From contig JAKVOB010000001.1 of assembly GCA_022483015.1 (NCBI GenBank), positions 1,946,902-2,010,901 of the forward strand: a stretch of DNA of 64,000 bases, read 5' to 3'. Positions 43,656 through 52,155 of the stretch are shown piece by piece. A model generated the notes under the pieces. That model saw nothing but the letters and a program-made list of their open reading frames with translations, was not told the origin of the DNA and made no database searches. A program made the position numbers and the translations under genes. Within the stretch, counting starts at the first letter, position 1. Each line of letters opens with the position of its first letter. Source of the stretch: Atopobiaceae bacterium. Its GTDB lineage: Bacteria; Actinomycetota; Coriobacteriia; Coriobacteriales; Atopobiaceae.

Positions 43656-46144
43656 CTCGCGCGCCTCCCCGCGGACGAGGCGGCGGCACGCTTGGCCTCG
43701 GCGACCTCGTCCGGCTTGGTGTTGAACAGGTCGTAGAGCGCGCCCTTGGGGAAGTCGTCCTTTATTGGGACGCGTGCCCCGCCGGCGACGAGCAGGCCCT
43801 CGCCCGGCTTAACGGACTCGTCGATGTAGCGCGACTCCTGCTCCGAGAGCCCGAGCAGGTCGACCCATGCCTTGCGGTCGAGGGGGCTCTGCTTGTGGAG
43901 CAGCACGAAGTCGGAGTTGAGGACCATGTTCCTGGCCTCCTCGTGCTCGAGCATGTAGACGGAGTTCTGGGTGATCCCGGTGCAGATGAGGTTGAACTTG
44001 CGGCCCTCCGCCCAGAACTTCGAGAAGTAGCTCACGATCGACGGGTGCTCGAAGAGCGACTGGACCTCGTCGATGTAGAGCCAGGTGGTGATGCCGCGCT
44101 CGAAGTTCGAGTACATGCGGTTGCGGACGCTCTCGAGGGCGGTGAGCATCCCGAAGACGCGCATGTTCTGCGAGAGGTCGCGGAAGTCCACGTTCGTGAC
44201 CCTGTCCTCGAACCCCACGTTGCTCTCGTGGTTGAAGAACGAGGTCGCGCCCCTCACGTAGCGCTCGTAGCGGAGGGCTATGTCGCGCGCCTCCCGCTCC
44301 GGCTGGGCGAGGAGCGTGTCGTAGAGGTCCTGGAGCGTCGGCGTGGCGGCGCGGGCGTCGCACGCCTCGTAGGCCTCCTCCACGCAGCGGCTGATGATCG
44401 ACTTGTCGGCCTCGGGGAGGCCCTGGCTGCCCTCGGCCATGGTCGCGCCCGACAGCGCCAGGAACGCGTCGATCTTGAACGCGCGCTGGGCGCTCGGGCT
44501 CTGCTCCGCGACGTCGGCGAGGTCGAAGGGGTTGAGGTGGGCGCCGGAGTCGGGGCCGAGCCTGATGCTGGTTCCCCCGTTCGGCACCACGACGGGCGAG
44601 TACTCGCCCGCCGGGTCGAATATGATCACCTGGTCCTCGGGGTAGGCGAGGATCGTGTTCTCTATCTCCCGCTTCACCGAGAAGCTCTTGCCGCTGCCGG
44701 GCTTGCCGGCGACGTAGCCCATGGGGCTCGCGAGCCTCTTCCGGTTGCAGATGACGAGGTTCGAGGACTCCTTGTTCTGGCCGTAGTAGCCGCCGCCCGC
44801 CTGGTTGACCTCCTGCGTGGCGAACGGCATCTGGATGGCGACCTGGGCCGTCGTCATCATGCGGCTCACCTCGACGTGGTTGTTCCCCAGCGGGAGGACC
44901 GAGTTGAGGCCCTCGCGCTGCCGGTAGTCGAGCGTGTCGAGGTCGATGGAGTTGGATCGCGCGGCGCGCATGATCTGCATGACCTGGTCGTCGAGCTCGG
45001 CCGGGGTGTCCGCGTAGGTGTGGACGAGCCCCGTGTACGAGAAGAGGCGCTGGTTCCTGTTCTGGAGGTGGTCGAGGAGGTCCTCGGCCTCGGCCTTCGA
45101 GTACTTGAGCTCGGACGGCAGGATCTCGAAGTCGTAGCCGCGCTTCACGGCGCTCATCTGCTCGTCGATGATCTCCTTGTCCATCCACGCGAGGCGCTGC
45201 TTCACGTAGGAGATCGCCCTCGCCTTGTCCATGCCCTGCACGTGCAGGACCACGGCGAGCGGGATGGGGAGGTCGATGAGCTCGGCGAGGCAGCGGTCCG
45301 AGAGCTCGCTGCCGAAGGAGCGGACCACGAGCGTCTGGCACCACTTGCCGTCCACCCTGAGGCAGGTGGGCGACCCGCCGGGCTTGGTCTCGATGCAGGC
45401 CGGGCATATGAGGTCCTTGGTCCTCAGGCCCGTCTCGGCGCCCACCATGCCCCAGTCGAAGTCGAGCCTCCGCCCGGGTCGGAGCAGGTCGTTCACGACG
45501 CGCAGCCGCGCCTCCCCGTCGAGGAGCCCGACGTCGCATCGGATGCGCTGGAGCGCCTGCGTGACGTCGCCGCGGACGCGCGCGAGCCTCGGCACGGCCG
45601 AGGCGGCGTCGGCCGCGCCCACCGAGAACGTGAGGTAGCGGTCACGCACGAGGTTGGAGACGCCCTCGCGCATCTTGTCGTTGAGGATCCGGTTGTACTC
45701 GGCGGCGAACCGCCCCGTGGTGGGGTCCGACCCGTCGAAGAAGATCCTGTTCCCGATCTCGTCGGCAGGTATCGGCGTGTTCACGACGGAGAGCTGGACC
45801 GAGCTGTCGGCCCCGAAGGAGTCGAACAGCTGGCACCACGCCGAGAAGACCGCCTCCTGGGCGTCCTTCCTGGCGGACTGGTAGCTGATGTCGGAGAACG
45901 ACACCGTCTGCGAGAAGAGCCCCTCCTCGACCTCGCAGATGCCGTCCCTGTACATCGCCTCGAACCCTATCGCGTTGTAGACGTCCCTGGCCGCGCGGCG
46001 GTGGCGGCGCCGCTCAGCGACGGAGGTGCTTAGCTCGCGCTCCTGCTCCCGCATCCTCCTGCCCATGGGCTTGCCTCCCGGCCGCGGCGTGCGCCCCTGG
46101 CCGTCCCCCTCGTCCGTCGTCCTGCCCCTCTTGGCTCGGCTCAT
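43652..46144 (-). CDS. virB4: VirB4-like conjugation ATPase
   Basis: 830 residues. The N-terminal half is the CagE/TrbE-type domain (GFEAMYRDGICEVEEGLFSQT). The ATPase half has Walker A GKPGSGKS (480-487), FDPAGEYSP, a Walker B with TTWLYIDEVQSLF, and GITQNSVYML. It powers pilus or channel assembly at the inner membrane. The start shown overlaps the 3' end of the PrgI gene by about 130 bases. In-frame ATGs at 46066 and 46054 would shorten the overlap. A CPAC..C motif pair (about 247-275) may bind metal. It ends in a GTGA overlap with the hydrolase gene. Confidence 0.92.
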   Translation of the reverse strand: MSRAKRGRTTDEGDGQGRTPRPGGKPMGRRMREQERELSTSVAERRRHRRAARDVYNAIGFEAMYRDGICEVEEGLFSQTVSFSDISYQSARKDAQEAVFSAWCQLFDSFGADSSVQLSVVNTPIPADEIGNRIFFDGSDPTTGRFAAEYNRILNDKMREGVSNLVRDRYLTFSVGAADAASAVPRLARVRGDVTQALQRIRCDVGLLDGEARLRVVNDLLRPGRRLDFDWGMVGAETGLRTKDLICPACIETKPGGSPTCLRVDGKWCQTLVVRSFGSELSDRCLAELIDLPIPLAVVLHVQGMDKARAISYVKQRLAWMDKEIIDEQMSAVKRGYDFEILPSELKYSKAEAEDLLDHLQNRNQRLFSYTGLVHTYADTPAELDDQVMQIMRAARSNSIDLDTLDYRQREGLNSVLPLGNNHVEVSRMMTTAQVAIQMPFATQEVNQAGGGYYGQNKESSNLVICNRKRLASPMGYVAGKPGSGKSFSVKREIENTILAYPEDQVIIFDPAGEYSPVVVPNGGTSIRLGPDSGAHLNPFDLADVAEQSPSAQRAFKIDAFLALSGATMAEGSQGLPEADKSIISRCVEEAYEACDARAATPTLQDLYDTLLAQPEREARDIALRYERYVRGATSFFNHESNVGFEDRVTNVDFRDLSQNMRVFGMLTALESVRNRMYSNFERGITTWLYIDEVQSLFEHPSIVSYFSKFWAEGRKFNLICTGITQNSVYMLEHEEARNMVLNSDFVLLHKQSPLDRKAWVDLLGLSEQESRYIDESVKPGEGLLVAGGARVPIKDDFPKGALYDLFNTKPDEVAEAKRAAASSAGRRAR

Positions 46145-46535
46145 GGAGCTCCGCCCCCTTCCTCCTCGACTTCCTCCGGTATCCCCTCGACTCCCTGGCG
46201 GCGAGCCCCTGCGGCGGCGCGGCCATCGAGCAGCTGCTCCTGTAGAGGAGCAGGCCGTCGCCGGTCGCGTGCTCCCACAGGAGCGGCACGAACCTCTCGG
46301 CCCTCATCCCGTGGGGGCGCCAGAACCCCATGAGCCAGAACGGCATCGAGGCCGCCATGACGGGCAGGCTCGCGTCGGCCGGCTCGACGCCGAGCAGCAC
46401 GTGGCACGCGGCCGCCGTCCCCACCGAGGTGGCGAGGCCGCCCGCGACGCAGCCGAGCGTCCTGAGGCTCAGCTTGCCTACGACCTTCTCCGTGTACTCG
46501 CCTATGTCCTTGTGGACCGCGACGGAAAGCGACAT
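46014..46535 (-). CDS. PrgI-family membrane protein
   Basis: 173 residues. The first 110 are PrgI-like: VAVHKDIGEYTEKVVGKLSLRTL, then two close spans (CVAGGLATSVGTAAACHVLL and LPVMAASMPFWLMGFW) and a short RPHGMRAERF motif. PrgI corresponds to VirB3 and always precedes VirB4. The rest is a Gln/Arg/Gly-rich tail with no conservation, read through the beginning of virB4 in another frame, so its true end may be earlier in relatives. Confidence 0.82.
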   Translation of the reverse strand: MSLSVAVHKDIGEYTEKVVGKLSLRTLGCVAGGLATSVGTAAACHVLLGVEPADASLPVMAASMPFWLMGFWRPHGMRAERFVPLLWEHATGDGLLLYRSSCSMAAPPQGLAARESRGYRRKSRRKGAELHEPSQEGQDDGRGGRPGAHAAAGRQAHGQEDAGAGARAKHLRR

Positions 46536-46544
46536 CGCCGCCCC

Positions 46545-46760
46545 CTAGGCCGGGAGCCACGAGGTGTCGAGCATCCCGAAGTAGACCGAGGCGGCGATGA
46601 TGATCGCCCCGCCCGCGATGGTCGAGATGGCGCTCGCTATCTGCGCGCCGCCCTGCTGCTCGCGTATGGCGAGGCCGAGCGACACGGCGCCCCAGACGAC
46701 GAGGAAGCCCCCGAGGAAGGAGACGCACCCCGAAACGAGGCTGATGATCTGTGAGAGCAT
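46545..46760 (-). CDS. Maff2/VirB2-like small membrane (pilin-like) protein
   Basis: 71 residues, two hydrophobic helices (ISLVSGCVSFLGGFLVVWGAVSL and AISTIAGGAIIIAASVYFGML) with a short polar loop (AIREQQGG). VWG..SL and the GGAI segment resemble Maff2-type mobile-element proteins, the VirB2 counterpart. GGAGG lies seven bases before the ATG. It is followed by PrgI after nine bases. It may form the channel or pilus subunit. Confidence 0.72.
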   Translation of the reverse strand: MLSQIISLVSGCVSFLGGFLVVWGAVSLGLAIREQQGGAQIASAISTIAGGAIIIAASVYFGMLDTSWLPA

Positions 46761-46825
46761 GTGGTGCCTCCATGACGTCGGCGCGGCGGTGCCGCGACCG
46801 TTCCCGTGCGCCGCGACGCCCGTCC

Positions 46826-46853
46826 GGGGGAGGCGCGGCGCTTCGCCTCCCCC
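46826..46853 (-). promoter_or_regulatory. Perfect 10-bp hairpin between virD4 and the pilin-like gene
   Basis: GGGGGAGGCG (46826-46835) and CGCCTCCCCC (46844-46853) with an eight-base loop, ten bases after the virD4 stop. It may partly terminate or stabilise the transcript so that downstream subunit genes are set at a different level. Confidence 0.5.
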
Positions 46854-46863
46854 GCGGGCTCCC

Positions 46864-48648
46864 CTATTTCATGGGGGCCACCCCCTCGCGGAGGCGCGGG
46901 TGCCTGGCCGGGTCGTACTTCCCGTCGACGACGGGGTCGGCCCCGGCGATGAGGACGATGGCGCGGCGGCGGTCGAGCTTCGCGACCTCGGCCGACTGGA
47001 TGAGGTCCCGCTCGGCGACGTTCCTGCTCTGGGTCGAGTTGGGGTTGGCCCCACGGCTCTCGCTCGTCCCGAGGAACGAGACGGTCTCCTTGCCGACCTG
47101 CTCCGAGACGCCACTGTTGGTCTCGGACGACTTGCCGCCGAGGAACAGCGTCGTGTCGCAGCAGTCGACGATCGTCTGGGCGTCGTCCCCGTAGCGGCTC
47201 TTTAGCTGGGCCGTTGACTGGAGGATCACCGAGACGCCGATGTTGCGCGAGCGCACGACCGCGACCGTCCGCTCGAAGTCGGGGAGCCGCCCGATGTTGG
47301 CGAACTCGTCGAGGACGAGGTGCACCGGCACGGGAAGGCTCCCGCCGTGCTCGCGGAGGGCCCGCTCGCAGAGCAGGTTGGTCGCCTGCCACACGAGGAG
47401 CGCCAGGACGAACGAGTAGGTGCCGTTGGTGTCGGACGACGTCGCGAAGATCGCGGTGCGTCGCCCCGCCTCGCCCATGCGGTCGAGCCCCATGTCGTCC
47501 CGCGAGAGGAGCTCCCTGAGCTCCGCGCTGTCAAGGGCGCTGAGCCGGGCGTTGCAGCTGATGATGATCGACTTCAGGGTCTTGCCGGCGGCCGCCTTGA
47601 AGGCGCGGTAGCGGGAGAGGGCGAAGTCCTGGTCGGGTGTGAGCGGCTCGGCCACCCGCACCCACCTGACCCTCGCGGCGCCGCCGCAGAAGGCCCGGCC
47701 GCCCGCCTCCTCGCCCCCCTCGTCGACGACGCATCTGCAGCCCGTCTCGACCTCGCGGAACAGGAGGTCGAGCGGGCTCTCGAACCCCTCGTCGGCCTCG
47801 CTCGCCTCGGCGAGCGACAGCAGCGTCATGAGGCCCGGGAGGTTCGCGTCCTCCCGCTGGCAGTGGTCCACGAGGTAGGTCACGAGCGCCGTGTAGAGCA
47901 GGCGCTCAGAGTTCTCCCAGAAGGGGTCGGCCGAGTCGTTCCTCGTACGCTTCGTGTTGGCGATGAGGCAGTCGACGAGCTCCAGCACGTCCTGCTGCGT
48001 CCTCACGTACGCGATGGGGTTGTAGTGGTCCGACCTCCGGAAGTCGACGGTGTCGACGCGACGGACCTCGTAGCCGAGGGGAACGAGCACCGGTCCCACA
48101 TCGTCGGCCAGGGTGCCCTTGGGGTCGGTGACGAGGTAGGAGGCGTTGGCCTGCAGCAGGTTCGGCAGGACGTAGCTCCTCGTCTTGCCGGAGCCCGAGC
48201 CACCGACGACGAGCACGTTGCGGTTGCGCTCATAGCGGGGGTCGTGGTCGGCACGCGCGAGCGCGAGCGACACGTGGCTGGTGAGGATGATGTTGGCGTA
48301 CGGGTCCGTGGGGTCGGCAAAGCGCGACGCCTCGTGCGGCGTGGCCCACCTGGCCGACCCGTGCTCCTCGCCCTGGCGGTAGTTCCCGGCCCGGACGAGC
48401 TGGTACGACCAAGCGACCCACACCCCGCAGCACGCGAGCGTCCCGACCGCCAGCGGCACGGGGTCCAGCGAGGGGACGGGGCCATTGGCGGCGAGGTATG
48501 ACGGGACCTGCGAGACGGCCGCCTCGAGGTTCGAGGCGGCCTGCCCCGGCATGGCCGAGAGCGTGGCGGCGTAGAGGTCTCCCGCGAGGAACGCCGCCGC
48601 GGAGGCGAGCGCGACCACGGGCGCGGGGAGGGCTCGGGTCCTGCTCAC
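46864..48648 (-). CDS. virD4: VirD4/TraG-type coupling protein
   Basis: 594 residues. Two N-terminal spans (PAPVVALASAAAFLAGDLYA; PLAVGTLACCGVWVAWSY), then HGSARWATPHEASRF, Walker A GGSGSGKT (149-156), DPKGTL, Walker B VHLVLDEFANIG, and QSTAQLKSRYG, all standard. It docks the relaxosome and pumps DNA through the channel. An insert of about 40 residues (EAGGRAFCGGAARVRWVRV region) lies before the second half. The start overlaps the stop of the upstream gene (ATGA). Confidence 0.93.
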   Translation of the reverse strand: MSRTRALPAPVVALASAAAFLAGDLYAATLSAMPGQAASNLEAAVSQVPSYLAANGPVPSLDPVPLAVGTLACCGVWVAWSYQLVRAGNYRQGEEHGSARWATPHEASRFADPTDPYANIILTSHVSLALARADHDPRYERNRNVLVVGGSGSGKTRSYVLPNLLQANASYLVTDPKGTLADDVGPVLVPLGYEVRRVDTVDFRRSDHYNPIAYVRTQQDVLELVDCLIANTKRTRNDSADPFWENSERLLYTALVTYLVDHCQREDANLPGLMTLLSLAEASEADEGFESPLDLLFREVETGCRCVVDEGGEEAGGRAFCGGAARVRWVRVAEPLTPDQDFALSRYRAFKAAAGKTLKSIIISCNARLSALDSAELRELLSRDDMGLDRMGEAGRRTAIFATSSDTNGTYSFVLALLVWQATNLLCERALREHGGSLPVPVHLVLDEFANIGRLPDFERTVAVVRSRNIGVSVILQSTAQLKSRYGDDAQTIVDCCDTTLFLGGKSSETNSGVSEQVGKETVSFLGTSESRGANPNSTQSRNVAERDLIQSAEVAKLDRRRAIVLIAGADPVVDGKYDPARHPRLREGVAPMK

Positions 48649-49238
48649 TTCGCCCTCGTCTCCTGCTTGTGGTGCCGCGGCTCGGGAGCGTGCTCAGGTG
48701 CCTTGGTCTCCTCCTGCGCCTTGGACGCTGCCCTGACGCGCGTGGCACGCTCTGACAGCGGCTCCTCGTCCCGACCAGCCTCCCGGTCGCATCGTGCCCG
48801 CGACCGTATCTCGGCGGCGGCGCGCTCGCCGGCCTTCCTGGCATCGCCCGCCAGCGTATCGAAGCTCGCGGAGACGCCAGGCGCGTCGGCCGTGCGGAAG
48901 ACGAGCCAGCTCCTGCCCTGCTCGTCGTCGTTGAAGTAGTGGAGGAGCCCGTCCGAGGACAGGCGCGCGTCGATCGCGGAGCGGACGGTCGGAAAGTCGT
49001 CGAGATCCTTGAACTCATGGAGGTCGAGCTTGGCGTACTCGGGAAGCGAGGCCTCGTGGCCCGCCGCCTCTGGCGTCATGTCCCGCGCGTGCTCGAGCGC
49101 GGCCGTCAGCCTGTCGACGGCCCTCTGCACCTGCTCCTGGGACGAGCCTGCCCCTGGGCGCCTGTTCGCGTAGAGGCCGATGCGCATGGTCCACTCGTAG
49201 AGCTGCTGCCCGGCATCGTCGCCGAAGTCCTCCGCCAT
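48645..49238 (-). CDS. PcfB/DUF3801-like partner of the coupling protein (tentative)
   Basis: 197 residues from ATG 49238, with GGAGGTG six bases upstream. A helical first part (DDAGQQLYEWTMRIGLYANRR, AVDRLTAALEHARDM) and an alpha-beta middle (KLDLHEFKDLDDFPTVRSAIDARL, SWLVFRTADAPGVSASFDTLAGD) recall DUF3801/PcfB proteins that precede VirD4 in Gram-positive elements, but the match is weak by eye. The tail is highly charged. It is first in the transfer operon and coupled to virD4 by an ATGA overlap. Confidence 0.5.
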   Translation of the reverse strand: MAEDFGDDAGQQLYEWTMRIGLYANRRPGAGSSQEQVQRAVDRLTAALEHARDMTPEAAGHEASLPEYAKLDLHEFKDLDDFPTVRSAIDARLSSDGLLHYFNDDEQGRSWLVFRTADAPGVSASFDTLAGDARKAGERAAAEIRSRARCDREAGRDEEPLSERATRVRAASKAQEETKAPEHAPEPRHHKQETRAK

Positions 49239-49258
49239 GCCGTCACCTCCCTGATGAC

Positions 49259-49338
49259 GGCGGGCCACCTCGACGTTGACGGGCCACCTTGCGGCCACTG
49301 TTTACCGAGTCGATGTTGGATGCCGAGCGTGGCCCGCC
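49259..49338. promoter_or_regulatory. Inverted repeat in the transfer-operon promoter region
   Basis: GGCGGGCCAC (49259-49268) and GTGGCCCGCC (49329-49338), perfect over ten bases with 60 between, plus an extra GGGCCACCT copy near 49281. It lies directly upstream of the leftward transfer operon. It may be an operator or leader structure; no clear -10/-35 pair was identified. Confidence 0.4.
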
Positions 49339-49514
49339 GCGACTGATTACACAGGAGACGGCTGGCGAGGTGGGCGGCGTTGTCCGTGCTGGCGAGGACG
49401 GGCGATAACCCTCCAAGAGCATGGGTAGGATGCTAGTAGGCATGCTTCACTACCATCTCGGTTGTCTAGGCCATAAGCACTGGAGGGAAGCTACGTTCGC
49501 GTCGGTCGGCAACG

Positions 49515-49856
49515 ATGGCCGCGCGAATCATCACGAGGTCGTTCGAGGACGAGTGCGGGGCACCCGCAGAAGGGCGGCAGACGATGGCTTTATCGCTGGT
49601 CGACGGGGGCCTTCCCTCGCGTATGACCTTCGCCCAGTGGCTCGGGGCCGAACCAGGGAGGGCAGGGTACTGCCCCAACTGTGGCGGTCTGCGCTCGGTC
49701 CGGGAGCCTCCCGTAGAGTATGACCCGACGTACTACGCCCATGTATGGTGCCCAGTCTGCGGCGGGACCTGGGCAGGCGGCTTCATGCTCCCCCGCGAGA
49801 CCTACGACCTCGAGACGGGCGAGGAGATCGACTGGAAGGCAAGAGGGGTGTACTAG
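49515..49856 (+). CDS. Hypothetical zinc-ribbon protein
   Basis: 113 residues. Two CxxC pairs (YCPNCGG and WCPVCGG, about 23 residues apart) form a small zinc ribbon; RETYDLETGEEIDWKARGVY ends it. The start is uncertain: ATG 49515 has no clear ribosome site, and ATG 49584 (MALSLVDGG) is also possible. It stands alone between the transfer operon and the duplicated dnaC fragment, reading the other way from both. Confidence 0.55.
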   Translation: MAARIITRSFEDECGAPAEGRQTMALSLVDGGLPSRMTFAQWLGAEPGRAGYCPNCGGLRSVREPPVEYDPTYYAHVWCPVCGGTWAGGFMLPRETYDLETGEEIDWKARGVY

Positions 49857-49882
49857 GGGCGACGCGAGATACGCTTCTTTCC

Positions 49883-50101
49883 TCAGAAGCCCTCGAGTCC
49901 CGACAGCACTTGCCCGGAGTCGTCCTTGTCGACCTTAGGAGGCCTCATCGGAAGACTGGTCTCCGCCCTCCTCCTGTCCCCGCCCAGAAGGGTCACGTCC
50001 ATGCACGTCTCCGAGAGCCTCGATACGATGGCCTCCGCCGTCTCGCGCTCGCCCTTCTGGGAGAGCCGCTGCCTGAGTCCCTCCATCGTGTACTGCGACG
50101 T
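49883..50101 (-). pseudogene. Duplicated 3' fragment of the dnaC-like gene
   Basis: Encodes the last 73 or so residues of the DnaC-like ATPase (SQYTMEGLRQRLSQKGE ... SGLEGF). Bases 49881-50101 match 51251-51471 at 217 of 221 positions in the same orientation. The upstream part of the frame is unrelated and there is no ATPase core, so it is not functional. It closes a duplication around two cargo genes. Confidence 0.85.
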
Positions 50102-50252
50102 CTGATGACGCGGCACCACGCCGCCGGCCTCGTCCCTTATGACACGACCATCCTGAGGCACGAGCGGGGCCATCCTCGACCATTCTTGCGCTCCTTGGGA
50201 GCGAAGGGCAACGGCGACACCTGGCAATGGCCCCGGTCGCCAACGATGCCCA

Positions 50253-50873
50253 TCAGCGACAATCGTCCTGCTTCCTAACGAGAATCGACGCCCTGTCGAG
50301 GTCGAGCATCCTCATGGTCGCCATGAGGACCAGCTCCTCGAGTGCCGACAGCGTGGCTGCCATGCAGGAGACCACGACCGGGACGTCCTGCCCAAGCCAG
50401 GGGATGAGCGCGATGGACACGAACAGGACCACGCCGCACGCCTTGTTCGCATAGGTATGGAGGAGGGAGGCCGTCCCGAAGCGCAGGCGGCAGGTGACGA
50501 TGCTGAAAAGCCTGACGACCGCGATCGCGATGACCCAGACGACCATCCAGACATGCCACTCCAACAGAGGCACGAGGACGATGAGCAGCACCAACGTGAA
50601 CACCGCGTCCGACAGGCTGTCGAGACGAGCGCCCATGCGGGATCCGTGGCGCCAGCGGCGGGCAAGCGCCCCGTCGAGCACGTCGCTCGCGCCGCACCAG
50701 AGGAAGGCCGCGAACCAGGGGGTGCCAAACGGGGCGAGCAGGAGGAGTGCCGGTGCCACGGCGATGCGGCTGATGGTGATGGCGTCGGGGAGGATGGCCC
50801 TCACCCTCGCAAGACAAGAAAGAGGGTCGGCCGTCTCTCTCGGCTGCGTCTTCAGCCGGTCGGTCCTGCGCAT
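50253..50873 (-). CDS. CDP-alcohol phosphatidyltransferase family protein
   Basis: 206 residues from ATG 50873, chosen for GGAGG seven bases upstream; the TfoX stop overlaps (TAGGATG). The family motif is complete: SDVLDGALARRWRHGSRMGARLDSLSD gives D-x2-D-G-x2-A-R-x8-G-x3-D-x3-D. Five or six spans surround it. Such enzymes join a CDP-activated lipid to an alcohol (glycerol-P, inositol, serine); which one is unclear. It is an odd cargo for an ICE, and with tfoX it sits between two 221-bp repeats. Confidence 0.85.
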   Translation of the reverse strand: MRRTDRLKTQPRETADPLSCLARVRAILPDAITISRIAVAPALLLLAPFGTPWFAAFLWCGASDVLDGALARRWRHGSRMGARLDSLSDAVFTLVLLIVLVPLLEWHVWMVVWVIAIAVVRLFSIVTCRLRFGTASLLHTYANKACGVVLFVSIALIPWLGQDVPVVVSCMAATLSALEELVLMATMRMLDLDRASILVRKQDDCR

Positions 50874-50874
50874 C

Positions 50875-51183
50875 CTACCGCCTCCGAGGTCGTGGGAGCT
50901 CGGGTAGCATGGCCTCAATGAGCGCGGAGAGGAGCTCGGGATCGTCGGGGTCGACCGCAAGCATGGGTCTGGCGCCCTCATAGGGCAACTGCTCGGCCGC
51001 GTCGCCCATCAGCCTTCTGGCCACAGGCGTAGGCTTGGCCAGGAGTCGGTCGTCATAGATGCCGCCGAACACCTTTCCGGAGGCATAGAGCACGTACTCC
51101 CCCATCATCCTGCGGAAGGAGACGTCAGGCACGCCGTCCAGCTGCCCCAGGACGTAGCGCAGGTACCCCTCCGAGCTCGCCAT
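50875..51183 (-). CDS. TfoX N-terminal domain protein
   Basis: 102 residues. VLGQLDGVPDVSFRRMMGEYVLYASGKVFGGIYDDRLLAKPT is the TfoX_N (PF04993) pattern. In Gammaproteobacteria TfoX/Sxy turns on competence genes, but stand-alone short versions in actinobacteria have no shown role. It is coupled to the phosphatidyltransferase downstream. It starts 70 bases before the dnaC stop. Confidence 0.85.
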   Translation of the reverse strand: MASSEGYLRYVLGQLDGVPDVSFRRMMGEYVLYASGKVFGGIYDDRLLAKPTPVARRLMGDAAEQLPYEGARPMLAVDPDDPELLSALIEAMLPELPRPRRR

Positions 51184-51250
51184 GAGCGCTCCTCGCGGTT
51201 CGCAACCATCCCATGGCGGACAGTATACGTGCTGCGACCTCTCGCTGAAG

Positions 51251-51471
51251 CCTCAGAAGCCCTCGAGTCCTGACAGCACTTGCCCGGAGTCCTCCTTGTC
51301 GACCTTCGGAGGCCTCATCGGAAGACTGGTCTCCACCCTCCTCCTGTCCCCGCCCAGAAGGGTCACGTCCATGCACGTCTCCGAGAGCCTCGATACGATG
51401 GCCTCCGCCGTCTCGCGCTCGCCCTTCTGGGAGAGCCGCTGCCTGAGTCCCTCCATCGTGTACTGCGACGT
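51251..51471. repeat. 221-bp direct repeat (parent copy, within dnaC)
   Basis: Covers the dnaC 3' end and two bases beyond. The second copy is 1370 bases away at 49881-50101 with four mismatches. The segment between holds pgsA-like and tfoX genes. This is what is left when a unit enters by homologous recombination or by a tandem duplication. Confidence 0.9.
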
Positions 51472-52155
51472 GATCACGGTCGGCAGCATCCGCTCATAGC
51501 GGGCGTTCACGAGCGTGAAGAGCATCGTGAGGGCCCACCGCGTGTTCGACTCCTTGCCCAGGTCGTCGAGGACCAGAATCCCGCAGGACAGGTAACGCTC
51601 CATCTCGCGCTTGCTCGAGGACCCGCTGTCGTAGGTCTCCTGTATGTTCGTGAAGATGTCCAGCGCGGACGAGAAGATCGCGTCGCACTTCTTCGCAATG
51701 AGGGCCTTGACGATACCGGCGGCGTTGTACGTCTTGCCGGTGCCCACCGGGCCGTGCACGTAGAGCCCCGTCGAAGTCTCGTCCTTCACGAACGAGTCGA
51801 CGTACGCCCTGCAGTAGCCGTCCGTGAGCGTGGCGTCGGCGAACTTCGCCGGGACGCCGGCCCTTGCGAGGAGGCGCGCCTTCTCGCCCTGCTCGGCCGT
51901 CTCCGCCGCGTCGGCGACCTCCTGGTCCTCGCGGCGCTCGCCCTGGCACCCGCACCTCGCGTGCGACACCCAGTAGACCTTGCCGGCGAAGACCGCCCCG
52001 AGCTGGTCGAGCGGTTTGCCGCAATGCGGGCAGGGAACCTTGTCAGGCTCCTGGTCGACGAGCCCCGCCGCCATTGCCTCCGACGGCGAGATCAGGCGCC
52101 CCTTGCCCCTCTCTTCTCCATCCACTCTATTCTCCTCTCTAATCTTGGGTGACAT
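51253..52155 (-). CDS. DnaC/IstB-type AAA+ helicase loader
   Basis: 300 residues. An N-terminal zinc finger (CPHCGKPL with CGCQGE) and a helical linker precede an AAA+ core: Walker A GPVGTGKT (about 136-143), Walker B ILVLDDLGKE, and TSQYTMEGLRQRL. It has no transposase partner, so it fits a DnaC-like loader bringing the host helicase to an element origin. Its ATG is inside the first of five iterons (52150-52162), so initiator binding there would also control this gene. It is separated from the HTH gene upstream only by the iterons. Confidence 0.85.
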   Translation of the reverse strand: MSPKIREENRVDGEERGKGRLISPSEAMAAGLVDQEPDKVPCPHCGKPLDQLGAVFAGKVYWVSHARCGCQGERREDQEVADAAETAEQGEKARLLARAGVPAKFADATLTDGYCRAYVDSFVKDETSTGLYVHGPVGTGKTYNAAGIVKALIAKKCDAIFSSALDIFTNIQETYDSGSSSKREMERYLSCGILVLDDLGKESNTRWALTMLFTLVNARYERMLPTVITSQYTMEGLRQRLSQKGERETAEAIVSRLSETCMDVTLLGGDRRRVETSLPMRPPKVDKEDSGQVLSGLEGF

